A stretch of DNA of 48,088 bases from NCBI GenBank assembly GCA_016192825.1, contig JACPTK010000094.1:1-48088 (forward strand). The letters are read 5' to 3'. How positions within the stretch are numbered: position 1 is the first letter of the stretch; each line of letters opens with the position of its first letter. The translations under genes and the position numbers were made by a program. The notes below the pieces were generated by a model, which was not told the DNA's origin, searched no databases, and was given only the letters and a program-made list of their open reading frames with translations. Of the stretch, positions 33,162-40,355 are shown one piece after another. Source of the stretch: Betaproteobacteria bacterium (GTDB taxonomy: Bacteria; Pseudomonadota; Gammaproteobacteria; Burkholderiales; SG8-41).

Positions 33162-33743
33162 TCATGAGATCGTCGCGACGAGCCAGAGACCGGCGAGGCC
33201 GATCGCCGTACCGCCGGTGCGCAGGAGGGTGGCGTGGCGCTGGAGCAGGACGCCCCCGCCCACGCCGAGCGCGTGCAGCGCGGCGGTCGCCGCCGCGAAG
33301 CCCGCGAAATACTGCCACGGTTCGGCGAACGCCGGCATTTCGGCGCCGTGGGCATGGCCGTGCACCACGCCGAAAGCGGCAATCAGCGGGATCGCCCAGC
33401 GCCACGCAGCCGGCGGAGACATCGCCAACAGCAGTCCCATGACGACCACGGACAGGGCGATTGCGATTTCGACCAGCGGCATTGCGATGCCCGCCGCGCC
33501 GAGCAAGGCGCCGGCAACCATCGCCAGGACGAACGCCGCCGGAAGGGCGAGCAGATGGCGGCCGCCGAGCTGCACCGCCCACAGGCCCACCGCGACCATG
33601 GCGAGCAGGTGATCGAGACCGACGAACGGGTGGGCGAAGCCGGCGGTGAAACCGCCGGCTGAATGAACTCCGACATGGGCCATTGCCGCGCCGCTCGCGA
33701 GCAGCGCGGGAAAACCGAGTAACAGACGAGCTCCCTTGGTCAT
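33162..33743 (-). CDS. HupE/UreJ family membrane protein
   Basis: 193 residues with a signal-like N-terminus (LLLGFPALLASGAAMA), about six helices, and the family metal motifs HPFVGLDHLLAM (near 38) and HGHAHGAE (near 128). HupE/UreJ proteins are nickel or cobalt permeases found with hydrogenases and ureases. Neither of those is in the window, so the metalloenzyme it serves is unknown; cupin dioxygenases encoded upstream might use nickel or iron, which is speculation. Confidence 0.9.
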   Translation of the reverse strand: MTKGARLLLGFPALLASGAAMAHVGVHSAGGFTAGFAHPFVGLDHLLAMVAVGLWAVQLGGRHLLALPAAFVLAMVAGALLGAAGIAMPLVEIAIALSVVVMGLLLAMSPPAAWRWAIPLIAAFGVVHGHAHGAEMPAFAEPWQYFAGFAAATAALHALGVGGGVLLQRHATLLRTGGTAIGLAGLWLVATIS

Positions 33744-33839
33744 GCTTCCATTCCCTTCCTCATGCGTAGTTTGAGCAAAGACTAGGCCGCGAAGCCGGAA
33801 ACCGGCGGGCGGCTCGAAGCGAAGCGTGCTGGTGACAAA

Positions 33840-33873
33840 AACCAGTCACCAGTCACGAGTCACCAGTCACGCA
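33840..33873 (+). repeat. Heptamer array (ACCAGTC words)
   Basis: ACCAGTC, ACCAGTC, ACGAGTC, ACCAGTC, ACGCATC at exact 7-bp spacing from 33840. A short complementary GGTGAC lies just before it. It sits between the HupE and cupin genes. Confidence 0.7.
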
Positions 33874-33882
33874 TCATCAGGA

Positions 33883-34497
33883 TCAAGCCGTTTCCTTGAT
33901 CCTCGCGACCAGGTAGCGCTTGAGCACCTCGGCGGTGAGCACGACCTTGGCGTCGTACTCCGGCGCGTCCTCGAGTTGCTCGAGGTCGTTCAGCCCGCAG
34001 AACTTGTAGACGCGGTTGATCGCCGAGATCAGGCGCACCGTCCGCTCCGGGTCGGCGTTGAAATGCTGGTGGATGGTGTTGGGCGGGATGTAGATGACGT
34101 CGCCCGCTTCCCACTCGTAGCGCTTGATCTCGTCCCGCGGCTTCCAGTGGTAGGTGTCGGTGATCTCCACGTCGCAGTCCTGGTGCAGGTCGTAGCCGCG
34201 GCCTTCCACCACGTAGAGGCACTCCTCCGCGAGGTGGCGGTGCCTGCCCGAGCGGCTGCCCGGCGGAATGATCTGCATGTAGGCGTCCACCGTCTCCATG
34301 CGGGTGTTCATCTGCTCGTTGAGCAGGTGCTTGAGCAGGCCCTGCCGCGACATCTCCCACGGCATTTCGTCCGGGCGCACGATCTTCTTGCGCTTGGCGT
34401 TGCGCGCCGGCGCGGTCATCGCGTCGTCGAGCAGGTTCTGGTAGAGCTTCCCGCTCGTCTTGCCCTTCAACCAGGCTTTCGATTCACCCCAGGCCAT
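33883..34497 (-). CDS. Cupin-domain protein
   Basis: 204 residues, one cupin barrel in the middle. The metal motif 1 is RSGRHRHLAEECLYVVEGRGYDLH (His-x-His and Glu), and motif 2 is PPNTIHQHFNADPERTVRLIS. Helical N- and C-terminal extensions (KLYQNLLDDA, TAEVLKRYLVARIKE). It is the third of three cupin genes reading in the same direction, 4 nt after the previous stop. Possible partner or paralogue of the bicupin enzyme upstream; the reaction is unknown. Confidence 0.85.
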   Translation of the reverse strand: MAWGESKAWLKGKTSGKLYQNLLDDAMTAPARNAKRKKIVRPDEMPWEMSRQGLLKHLLNEQMNTRMETVDAYMQIIPPGSRSGRHRHLAEECLYVVEGRGYDLHQDCDVEITDTYHWKPRDEIKRYEWEAGDVIYIPPNTIHQHFNADPERTVRLISAINRVYKFCGLNDLEQLEDAPEYDAKVVLTAEVLKRYLVARIKETA

Positions 34498-34501
34498 ATC
34501 C

Positions 34502-35056
34502 TCACTCCGCGTGGTTGTCGTTCTGCTCTGCTTCTCTCGGCTCGAAGCCGACGCCGCCGGGCGTGGGCTCGGTCGGGCGCGGGATCACCGTCTTCTGGAA
34601 GAGCATGTTCAGGAACAGGTACATCGGCTTCGCCTTCAGCACCAGCGCGCGCGCCGGCTTGTCGGGATCGGCGTTGTGATGCTGGTGCACGCAATTGTTG
34701 TGGACGATCGCGACGTCGCCGGCTTGCCAGTCGTAGCGCACGCCGTCGTGGATCTCGTAGCCGGTGCCGTCGAGGATGTAGAAGGCGGCCTCGTTCACGT
34801 GCCCGTGCTTCTGCGAAACGCCGCCCGGCGCGTATTCTTCGAGGTGGATGTGCAGCGTCTGCCCCAGGCCGTCCACCGGCTCCATGTAATGCCGGCTGTA
34901 GCACTGCGGGCCGTCCATGAACTTGAGCTCGCTGCCCTTCTTCACGCGCGGCAGGGAGCGCAGCCGCTGCAGCTCCTCCTTCAGGTTGTAATGCCCCTGA
35001 ATGCCGCGCACGAAGATGCGGTCCTTCTTGCTGTGGTAATGCGATTCGGTGCCCAT
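34502..35056 (-). CDS. Cupin-domain protein
   Basis: 184 residues from ATG 35056, chosen for the AGGAGG just upstream; the open frame extends further but without family resemblance. Motif 1 is SQKHGHVNEAAFYILDGTGYEIHDG and motif 2 HNNCVHQHHNADPDKPARALV. It is closely similar in layout to the 33883-34497 gene, so the two probably arose by duplication. Its stop is 4 nt from the start of that gene. Likely metal-binding; role unknown. Confidence 0.85.
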   Translation of the reverse strand: MGTESHYHSKKDRIFVRGIQGHYNLKEELQRLRSLPRVKKGSELKFMDGPQCYSRHYMEPVDGLGQTLHIHLEEYAPGGVSQKHGHVNEAAFYILDGTGYEIHDGVRYDWQAGDVAIVHNNCVHQHHNADPDKPARALVLKAKPMYLFLNMLFQKTVIPRPTEPTPGGVGFEPREAEQNDNHAE

Positions 35057-35229
35057 GCGGTCCTCCTGCGGCGGCTGCCGCCGCCAGTAGCCCCGATTAT
35101 AAGGCGAAAGCCGGAAGTCGGAAGGCGAAAGTGCCCTAATCCCGCGTGGAAGTCGTCCGGCTCGCGCGCGTTGAACGGCGCCTGCGTCCGTTCGAACGGG
35201 CGCACATAAAACAGCGCCGCGCGTCTGTT

Positions 35230-36348
35230 TTATGCGGCTTTCGGCGGAAGCGCTCCCGCTTCCGCCTGGTAGGCCTCGTCCATGCGCGACTTGAGGCCGT
35301 GCTTCGCCAGCGCCTCGGCGAACCACTTGCGCACGACCGGCGGCTCGTCGGCGTAGTCGATCTGGTCGCCGCCCACGCGCCGGCTGATCCAGGCCTTGGG
35401 CACGCCCTGCGCGTTGCGGATCGCGACCCCCTCGTGCTTGAACGCGAGATAGCGGGCCGGCGTGGTGCCGGTGTTGAAGTGCTGGTGCTGCCACATGTTG
35501 GGGGGCACGATCATGGTCCCCACCTTCCACTCGTAGCGCCGCGGCTCCTCGCCCTCCGGCCACATCAGCGAGTAGCCCTCTCCGGAGAGGACGATGACGT
35601 GCGCGCCGGGTCCGTGCGCGTGCGCCTTCTTGTAGGTGCCGGTCGGGAACTGCGAGATGTGGCTGTTCATCGAGCTCTTGGCCATGTTGAAGCGGATGTG
35701 GCCGCCGCCGGCGCCCCGCTCCTTGGCGGTGATGAGGGGCAGATTGACCGCGTCCGGGACGAAATTGGTGTCGAGGAGGAAGCCCTTCTGCTCGCTCTTG
35801 GGCGCGAAATAATCCGGCTCGCCCCCGAAGCGGCTCTTGAAATCGTACCTCGTATTGAAGACGAAATCGGGATCGTCGTAGAGGTTCATCACCACCGGGC
35901 CGTTGGTGACCGCGACGTAGCGCGCCGGCTCCTGGCCGGAGCCGTTGAAATGCTGGTGCCAGGCGTTGACGGGGATCGCGAAGAGGGCTCCCGCCTTCCA
36001 CTCGAACGTGATCCGCTGCCCGGCGTCGTTCCACACGGCGGTGGAGCCGCGCCCGGAGAGGATCATGACCATCTCCTCGAAGAGCTGACGGTGCGGCGCG
36101 AGCTTGCCGCCGGCCGGAATCTCGCACACGTAGCAGTCGTTCGAGGTGCGCGAGGCATCGTGGTTCAGGTAGACGCCGCGCCCGCCGCGCCGCGCCCACG
36201 GTTTCAGCTCGACCGTGTTGAGGTCCGGGACGTAGAACGAGGGGATGATGTCGAGCCCCTCGGATTTCACCCAGCGCGTGTAGGGCGTCTCCTTCTCGGT
36301 GGCGAATTTCTTCGCCATTTCCTCCGAAACCATCGCGGTTTTTGCCAT
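35230..36348 (-). CDS. Bicupin protein, possible dioxygenase
   Basis: 372 residues with two cupin barrels. First barrel: LAPHRQLFEEMVMILSGRGSTAV and PVNAWHQHFNGSGQEPARY. Second barrel: KKAHAHGPGAHVIVLSGEGYSLMW and PPNMWQHQHFNTGTTPARY. The first motif has His-x(5)-Glu-like spacing instead of HxH, so metal binding may be confined to one barrel, as in gentisate dioxygenase-like bicupins. It starts a run of three cupin genes. Substrate unknown. The gap before the next cupin (about 170 nt) contains G+A-rich repeat words. Confidence 0.87.
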   Translation of the reverse strand: MAKTAMVSEEMAKKFATEKETPYTRWVKSEGLDIIPSFYVPDLNTVELKPWARRGGRGVYLNHDASRTSNDCYVCEIPAGGKLAPHRQLFEEMVMILSGRGSTAVWNDAGQRITFEWKAGALFAIPVNAWHQHFNGSGQEPARYVAVTNGPVVMNLYDDPDFVFNTRYDFKSRFGGEPDYFAPKSEQKGFLLDTNFVPDAVNLPLITAKERGAGGGHIRFNMAKSSMNSHISQFPTGTYKKAHAHGPGAHVIVLSGEGYSLMWPEGEEPRRYEWKVGTMIVPPNMWQHQHFNTGTTPARYLAFKHEGVAIRNAQGVPKAWISRRVGGDQIDYADEPPVVRKWFAEALAKHGLKSRMDEAYQAEAGALPPKAA

Positions 36349-36442
36349 AGTTCACTCCTGACTCAATGCCCTCGATCAGGCCAAGAATTTACTCCAACCC
36401 CCTGCCCGGTGCCAGCGCAGACGTAAAACTGGTTCCTGCGGT

Positions 36443-37294
36443 CTACGAGAAACGTGCTTGGTAGGTAACGGGGTCCAGATTGCAGTGCTTTTCCACAGGA
36501 CCGCGAAGTGAAAACAGGCGGGGTTCCCTTCGAAAGTCGAAAAGACGATAGATATGAAACGAATCAGCCTCCGATTGGGAGAGGGCAACTTCGTTACGCG
36601 TGATGAAGAATGGAGTTTCCCTTCCAAAGGAAGTTGTTTTTACCTCGATCAACGTCTCGCGGCCGTTTACATCGAAGGATAAGACGTCGAAGCCAAGACC
36701 GTCGCCCCGCGTCACCGACACATGTTCGATCTTCTTCGCGAGCTTTGGTTCACCAAGAGAATGAAGGCGCCACCGCTCGTACTGGACGACGAATCTTTCG
36801 CCGGCAAGCCCTAGAGACGAGTTGCGCGCCTCGCGTTCGAGGTAATCGCGTCTTGCGACACTTCGGGAAGGCCAAGCTGAAGAAGGCAGCGTGGGTTCGC
36901 GCGCCGAATGAGAAACGCGGGGAGGTTCGACCACCAGGTTCGCAAAGTCATTGATCTTGGGAACCGCAGCGGGCATTTGGACCGCCGCAAGGGCGGCTTC
37001 ATCGAATATTGAGCTGGCCTTGAGCCTGTTTTCCACCACGTCAAATAGCAACGCTTGGTAGTTTCCCAGCGGCTTGTATCCCGGTATCCACGGGCAATCC
37101 AATTCAATTAGGATCGCGCTGATGTTTTGGTGTTTGCGTTCGATCGCTCCTTCAGAGCGACGGCTGAGTAAGCGTTGGAGTCTGCGCCGATGGTCGGTCT
37201 TGCTGTATTGCTGACCGGTCAATTGCATGGTCAGCATATCGAAATAGTCGGCAACCGTTGCCTCTACTTCTTCGCGACTCCAGGAATTACTCAT
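36443..37294 (-). CDS. DUF3883-domain nuclease-like protein
   Basis: 283 residues. An N-terminal helical part (1-95) carries SREEVEATVADYFDMLTMQL and RRSEGAIERKHQNISAIL, common in restriction-type accessory proteins. A PD-(D/E)XK-like C-terminal domain has Glu166 (GERFVVQYE), Asp203 (GFDVLSFD) and Glu217-x-Lys219 (LIEVKTTS). DUF3883 domains are found in defence and DNA-modification loci. It reads in the same direction as the Fic gene and starts about 35 nt after its stop. A lone endonuclease or sensor of modified DNA is possible; no partner helicase or methylase is present. Confidence 0.8.
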   Translation of the reverse strand: MSNSWSREEVEATVADYFDMLTMQLTGQQYSKTDHRRRLQRLLSRRSEGAIERKHQNISAILIELDCPWIPGYKPLGNYQALLFDVVENRLKASSIFDEAALAAVQMPAAVPKINDFANLVVEPPRVSHSAREPTLPSSAWPSRSVARRDYLEREARNSSLGLAGERFVVQYERWRLHSLGEPKLAKKIEHVSVTRGDGLGFDVLSFDVNGRETLIEVKTTSFGRETPFFITRNEVALSQSEADSFHIYRLFDFRREPRLFSLRGPVEKHCNLDPVTYQARFS

Positions 37295-37328
37295 GCTCGA
37301 TACGAGAGGAAGGTCAGACCATTACGGT

Positions 37329-38849
37329 TTAATGGCTCGTTGGTTGATCAGGAAACCTTCCTCCAAAAGCATCAGCCACAACAGCCTCACAGCGCTTCAC
37401 CTCGTCATCAGTCATCCACGCGAAGTGTGAATCGCGTTTCGTCCTCGAGAGCGCGCCTCGATTCTGGTGAACGAGGCGGATGAACAGGTCAAGCGAGTGC
37501 GCCGGCCAGTCCAGCATCCCGCCAAGCGTTGAGCGGGCCGAATCGAAGCCGAGAAGAAACGCTATTTCCTCTTCCAGGTCGTGTTCGACCGTCCGTTCGA
37601 GTGCCCAGTAGAGAAACGAGGCCTGTTCCGTTAGATCGAAGTAGCGGAAGTAAAGTGCGTCGTTTCCGGTCGCCGGTGCTTGCGGGACGTCGGGGTTGTA
37701 TGTCGTGCGTGCGTGCAAGGGCTTGGAGAAGCGCTCGAGCGCGTGAACATACTTGTCCAGGTTGGCCAGAATGACGGCGGACACCGGAAGCACGATGCCT
37801 TTCGGGGTGAAGCCGCTCGATGAGAGCACTTCATGGATAAGGTAGCGGTGTAGTCGCCCGTTGCCATCCATGAACGGGTGTATGAACACGAAGCCGAAGG
37901 CAAGGCTAGCGGCGGCAACGACAGGATCCATGCCCTCGGGCTTTGCCCTTAAGGCCTCGGAGAAGCTCACAAGCCCGTTCATCAGCCCGGCTGCATCTTC
38001 CGGGCGTGCTGGCACGAAATCAACTTTCTTGCGGTGACCGAGATCTTGCCCGATCCAGTTTTGCTGGCGACGGTAGGAGAACTCGTGAAAGCGAGCGTCG
38101 ATGACAGCGTTCTGCAGCTGGGCTAAGCGGTTTTCTGAAAGAGGAATGCCGTTTTCGCATTCGCGCAGCAGGTCTGCAAAGCGCTGGGCACGGTCGGCGC
38201 TGGGCTTTTCGCGCTCAACTTCAAAAGAGGAATGTGTCTCCTTGAGATAGAGGAAAGCGGCTGCCCGCCGTAGCAGGTCACGGTCATACCTGGCAAGGGT
38301 TTCCTGGGTGCGCCGCTTCAAGTCTTTCCGTGCCATTGCTTGCAAGTACTCTGTTTTCGATGCGAGAGGGCAGAATTGACGGTTACCCGGCAGATTGTCG
38401 ATAACCCGGAATTTTGCGTTTCTCGTTCCCCCGGAGAAGCCGAATTGCAGCTTTTCGTCGAGTAACGGGATGTAAGCGGCCTTCGGTGGCGCCACGGCCG
38501 TAAGTTCGCTGCCCGTCAACCACTCGTACAGATAGCCGGCGCGGCGAGCGAATCGGGATTCGGGTTGCGACGCCAGCCAGGTGTCCAGCTCGTTCTGCCC
38601 AGTGGCGGCAAAGAGCAAGGCAAGCACTTCAAGATTGATGCCCTCATAGCGAAGGGCAAACTGCAGATCACCGACCAGCGTATGTGAGGGGCGGTACTTG
38701 GACTCGAATCGCAAAAGTTCGAAGTCCCCGCTGACCGTTGTCTGCCTGCCGTTTACGGACGTGTCGATGAGGGCAAAGCGCGCCAGTGGCCGCGCAGACA
38801 GGTGATATGTCTGAATCAGCCTGTTGTAGCCGATAGGTTCAGTTGCCAT
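37329..38849 (-). CDS. Fic-domain protein (predicted AMP- or nucleotidyl-transferase)
   Basis: 506 residues. The Fic core motif HPFMDGNGRLHR (324-335) is complete, so the enzyme could transfer a nucleoside phosphate to a target hydroxyl. A SSFEVE segment (207-212) precedes it and resembles an auto-inhibitory (S/T)xxxE helix. An N-terminal domain (about 1-170) and a C-terminal winged-helix-like part fit the Fic family of DUF4172/COG3177 size. Its N-terminal region is repeated as a truncated copy at 40231-40329. A palindromic insert lies just upstream of the start. Could be a toxin-like or regulatory protein; target unknown. Confidence 0.88.
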   Translation of the reverse strand: MATEPIGYNRLIQTYHLSARPLARFALIDTSVNGRQTTVSGDFELLRFESKYRPSHTLVGDLQFALRYEGINLEVLALLFAATGQNELDTWLASQPESRFARRAGYLYEWLTGSELTAVAPPKAAYIPLLDEKLQFGFSGGTRNAKFRVIDNLPGNRQFCPLASKTEYLQAMARKDLKRRTQETLARYDRDLLRRAAAFLYLKETHSSFEVEREKPSADRAQRFADLLRECENGIPLSENRLAQLQNAVIDARFHEFSYRRQQNWIGQDLGHRKKVDFVPARPEDAAGLMNGLVSFSEALRAKPEGMDPVVAAASLAFGFVFIHPFMDGNGRLHRYLIHEVLSSSGFTPKGIVLPVSAVILANLDKYVHALERFSKPLHARTTYNPDVPQAPATGNDALYFRYFDLTEQASFLYWALERTVEHDLEEEIAFLLGFDSARSTLGGMLDWPAHSLDLFIRLVHQNRGALSRTKRDSHFAWMTDDEVKRCEAVVADAFGGRFPDQPTSH

Positions 38850-38863
38850 TTAGTCTCTGAAAT

Positions 38864-38981
38864 ACGCCTGGCGCCCTCGATATTTGGCCGCAGATGTGAA
38901 GTATAGTCGAAAATCGACCGCTTGCGGTATATTTTCAGACAGAAGCCATAAACGCGGTCGATTTTCTGATCTGCCAGGCGT
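38864..38981. mobile_element. Palindromic insertion, MITE-like, upstream of the Fic gene
   Basis: Outer inverted arms ACGCCTGGC (38864-38872) and GCCAGGCGT (38973-38981); inner arms GAAAATCGACCGC (38909-38921) and GCGGTCGATTTTC (38954-38966). The paralogous junction at 40329-40342 goes directly from the Fic start to the shared flank without this roughly 140 bp, so it looks inserted. No coding capacity. Confidence 0.6.
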
Positions 38982-39012
38982 TTCTCGAATTCTAGCTGCC
39001 AACCACCAATCA

Positions 39013-39228
39013 TTACCCGTCATTACCACGCTTCTTGCCGTGTGAGTGGGGGTGATGGTGGCCATGACCGTGGCCGTGAGAATGCGGGTGATCGTGGCCA
39101 TGGCTGTGAGAGTGCAGGTGGTCGTGATCATGGTCGTGGCCGTGAACGTGGTGGTGATCGTGACCGTGATCGTGGAGCGGACGATACTGGAAACTGAGGG
39201 TCAGGCCTTTAGCTTGTAGCCCACCCAC
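39013..39228 (-). pseudogene. Histidine-rich C-terminal fragment of an EutA-like gene
   Basis: 71 codons, mostly His/Asp/Gly/Ser (HDHGHDHHHVHGHDHDHDHL), ending HGKKRGNDG exactly as the EutA-like gene at 40356 does. The 44 bases at 38999-39042 (last codons and flank) are identical to 40342-40385. It lacks the rest of the enzyme, so it is best read as a duplicated tail rather than a metal chaperone. Confidence 0.65.
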
Positions 39229-39260
39229 CGATCAAGAGCGATTACTCTGTAGTCAACCGG

Positions 39261-39674
39261 TCACGAGCCCTGGCCGGGCTTCCAGAGTCGGACCATACGC
39301 GAGCGGCGTATCCTCGTGTCGCGTGTCGCGAGCGGCAGGACGTGCGCCCTGGCTGTAGCGACGATCAGCCGGTCCGCGGGATCGCCATGAAAAGAATCCG
39401 GCAGCGAATCGAGGGCGAGCACGGTTTCCACGTCGAGCGGGATCACCGAAACGATCTGGCTGTCCGCCGCGCGCGCGAGCCAGCCGGAGAAGGGCAGCGG
39501 CAGCTCAAGGCGCCGTTTCACGTGCAGCATCTGCGCTTCCCACAGGCTGATCGCCGCGATGCAGACCTCGCGTCGCCCGGCGGCGGCATCGAGCGCGCCG
39601 CGCTCCGCGCGCGTCAGGGGAGAACCGGGCGTCAGCCACCACACCCAGATATGGGTGTCGAGCAGGACATTCAA
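39261..39674 (-). CDS. PIN-domain toxin (VapC-like)
   Basis: 137 residues from TTG 39674, which overlaps the antitoxin stop (TTGA). NVLLDTHIWVWW (Asp6), SLWEAQ (Glu46), FHGDPADRLIVATA (Asp98 and Asp101) and ATRDTRI (Asp119) give the acidic pocket of PIN ribonucleases. It forms a standard antitoxin-then-toxin pair. An upstream extension of the frame has no resemblance to the family. Confidence 0.9.
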   Translation of the reverse strand: MNVLLDTHIWVWWLTPGSPLTRAERGALDAAAGRREVCIAAISLWEAQMLHVKRRLELPLPFSGWLARAADSQIVSVIPLDVETVLALDSLPDSFHGDPADRLIVATARAHVLPLATRDTRIRRSRMVRLWKPGQGS

Positions 39675-39916
39675 CGCAACGCCTCGAAGTCCTCGTCGTG
39701 CAGCACCGACTCGCCCGGTGCGGCAAGCAGGCGGCCGCCCAGCGCGCGCAACTGCTCCCACGGCTTCATGCCCGCGCCCATCTGGGTGGCTGGCGGGGGC
39801 TGCAGACGCGCGACGACCCGGCCACGGCGCGTGATGGCGACGGGGCGGCCGCTCTTCTCAACGCGGCGGATGATCTCCAGGCAGCGGTGCTTGAACTCGG
39901 TGACCGAAATGTCCAT
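39671..39916 (-). CDS. Phd/YefM-family antitoxin
   Basis: 81 residues from ATG 39916 (ATG 39937 is possible). MDISVTEFKHRCLEIIRRVEKSGRPVAITRRGRVVARLQP is the Phd/YefM DNA-binding fold; the C-terminal tail (ALGGRLLAAPGESVLHDEDFEALR) is the toxin-wrapping part. Overlaps the PIN gene. The start region holds CCATTT (39913-39918) and AAATGG (39928-39933), a likely autoregulatory operator. Confidence 0.88.
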   Translation of the reverse strand: MDISVTEFKHRCLEIIRRVEKSGRPVAITRRGRVVARLQPPPATQMGAGMKPWEQLRALGGRLLAAPGESVLHDEDFEALR

Positions 39917-39955
39917 TTTGGAATTATAAATGGCCATTTTGATCCACGCAAGAGT

Positions 39956-40041
39956 GGAAGGCGGAAGGCAGAAGGTCCGGGAGGGCGGGAGGGCGGGAGG
40001 GTGAGTTCCCTCTCCCGATCTCACGATCTCCCGCTCTCACG
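39956..40041. repeat. G-rich repeat with inverted CT-rich partner
   Basis: GGAAGGCGGAAGGCAGAAGG, then GGGAGGGCGGGAGGGCGGGAGGG at about 39979-40001 (8-bp period), a very strong G-quadruplex pattern. A CT-rich arm (CCCTCTCCCGATCTC and ATCTCCCGCTCTCAC) follows at 40008-40041. Confidence 0.7.
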
Positions 40042-40183
40042 TCTTCTCGGCGTCGTCCGCGAGAGCGACGCACTTCTCCGTGCTGATGCGCAAATAGATC
40101 GGGGCGCCCACTGGCGTGCGCAGGGTCGGGTATGCCGTCGCGAGCAGCATGTGGTCGCCGACCGCCACCGTCACGTGAAAAGG
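40037..40183 (-). pseudogene. C-terminal remnant of an ABC-transporter ATPase (TOBE-like)
   Basis: On the minus strand the last 48 codons read FHVTVAVGDHMLLATAYPTL, then RTPVGAPIYLRISTEKCVAL and a stop at 40037. This resembles the TOBE domain of sugar or polyamine ABC ATPases. It is cut off abruptly at about 40183 where an inverted repeat begins. Recognition is from a short stretch only. Confidence 0.45.
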
Positions 40184-40226
40184 GTTAGGTCTTGCATTGA
40201 CGTACGCTGATACAAGACCTGACCCC
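40180..40226. repeat. Imperfect palindrome at the ABC-remnant breakpoint
   Basis: Arms AGGGTTAGGTCTTG (40180-40193) and CAAGACCTGACCCC (40213-40226) pair with one mismatch. It resembles the REP-type ends mobilised by REP-associated tyrosine transposases, with no transposase here. Confidence 0.5.
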
Positions 40227-40230
40227 AGTC

Positions 40231-40329
40231 GGCATTTGACGAATCGATCAGGGCAAGCCGCGCCAGCGACCGGGCGGGCAACCGGTATGTCTGAATAGGC
40301 CTGTCGTAGCCGATAGCTTCAGTTGCCAT
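40231..40329 (-). pseudogene. Truncated N-terminal copy of the Fic gene
   Basis: 33 codons, MATEAIGYDRPIQTYRLPAR and then SLARLALIDSS, match the N-terminus of the Fic protein at 38849 (MATEPIGYNRLIQTYHLSAR, PLARFALIDTS). It stops at about 40231 where unrelated repeat DNA begins. It sits directly after the EutA-like gene end, as the intact Fic gene does after the EutA-like tail fragment. Confidence 0.75.
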
Positions 40330-40355
40330 TCATTCTAGCCACCAACCACCAATCA

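Noticed and set aside
30984-33167. A 727-codon plus-strand frame opposite the ThDP enzyme
   Set aside because: Antisense shadow in G+C-rich DNA, with no family resemblance.
34502-36355. A 617-codon frame joining the second cupin with upstream DNA
   Set aside because: Only the last 184 codons are cupin-like with a ribosome-binding site at 35056; the rest is the shadow of the bicupin gene.
39013-39228. Histidine-rich small protein as a metal chaperone
   Set aside because: Its end and flank are identical to the tail of the EutA-like gene, so a duplicated fragment is the simpler reading.
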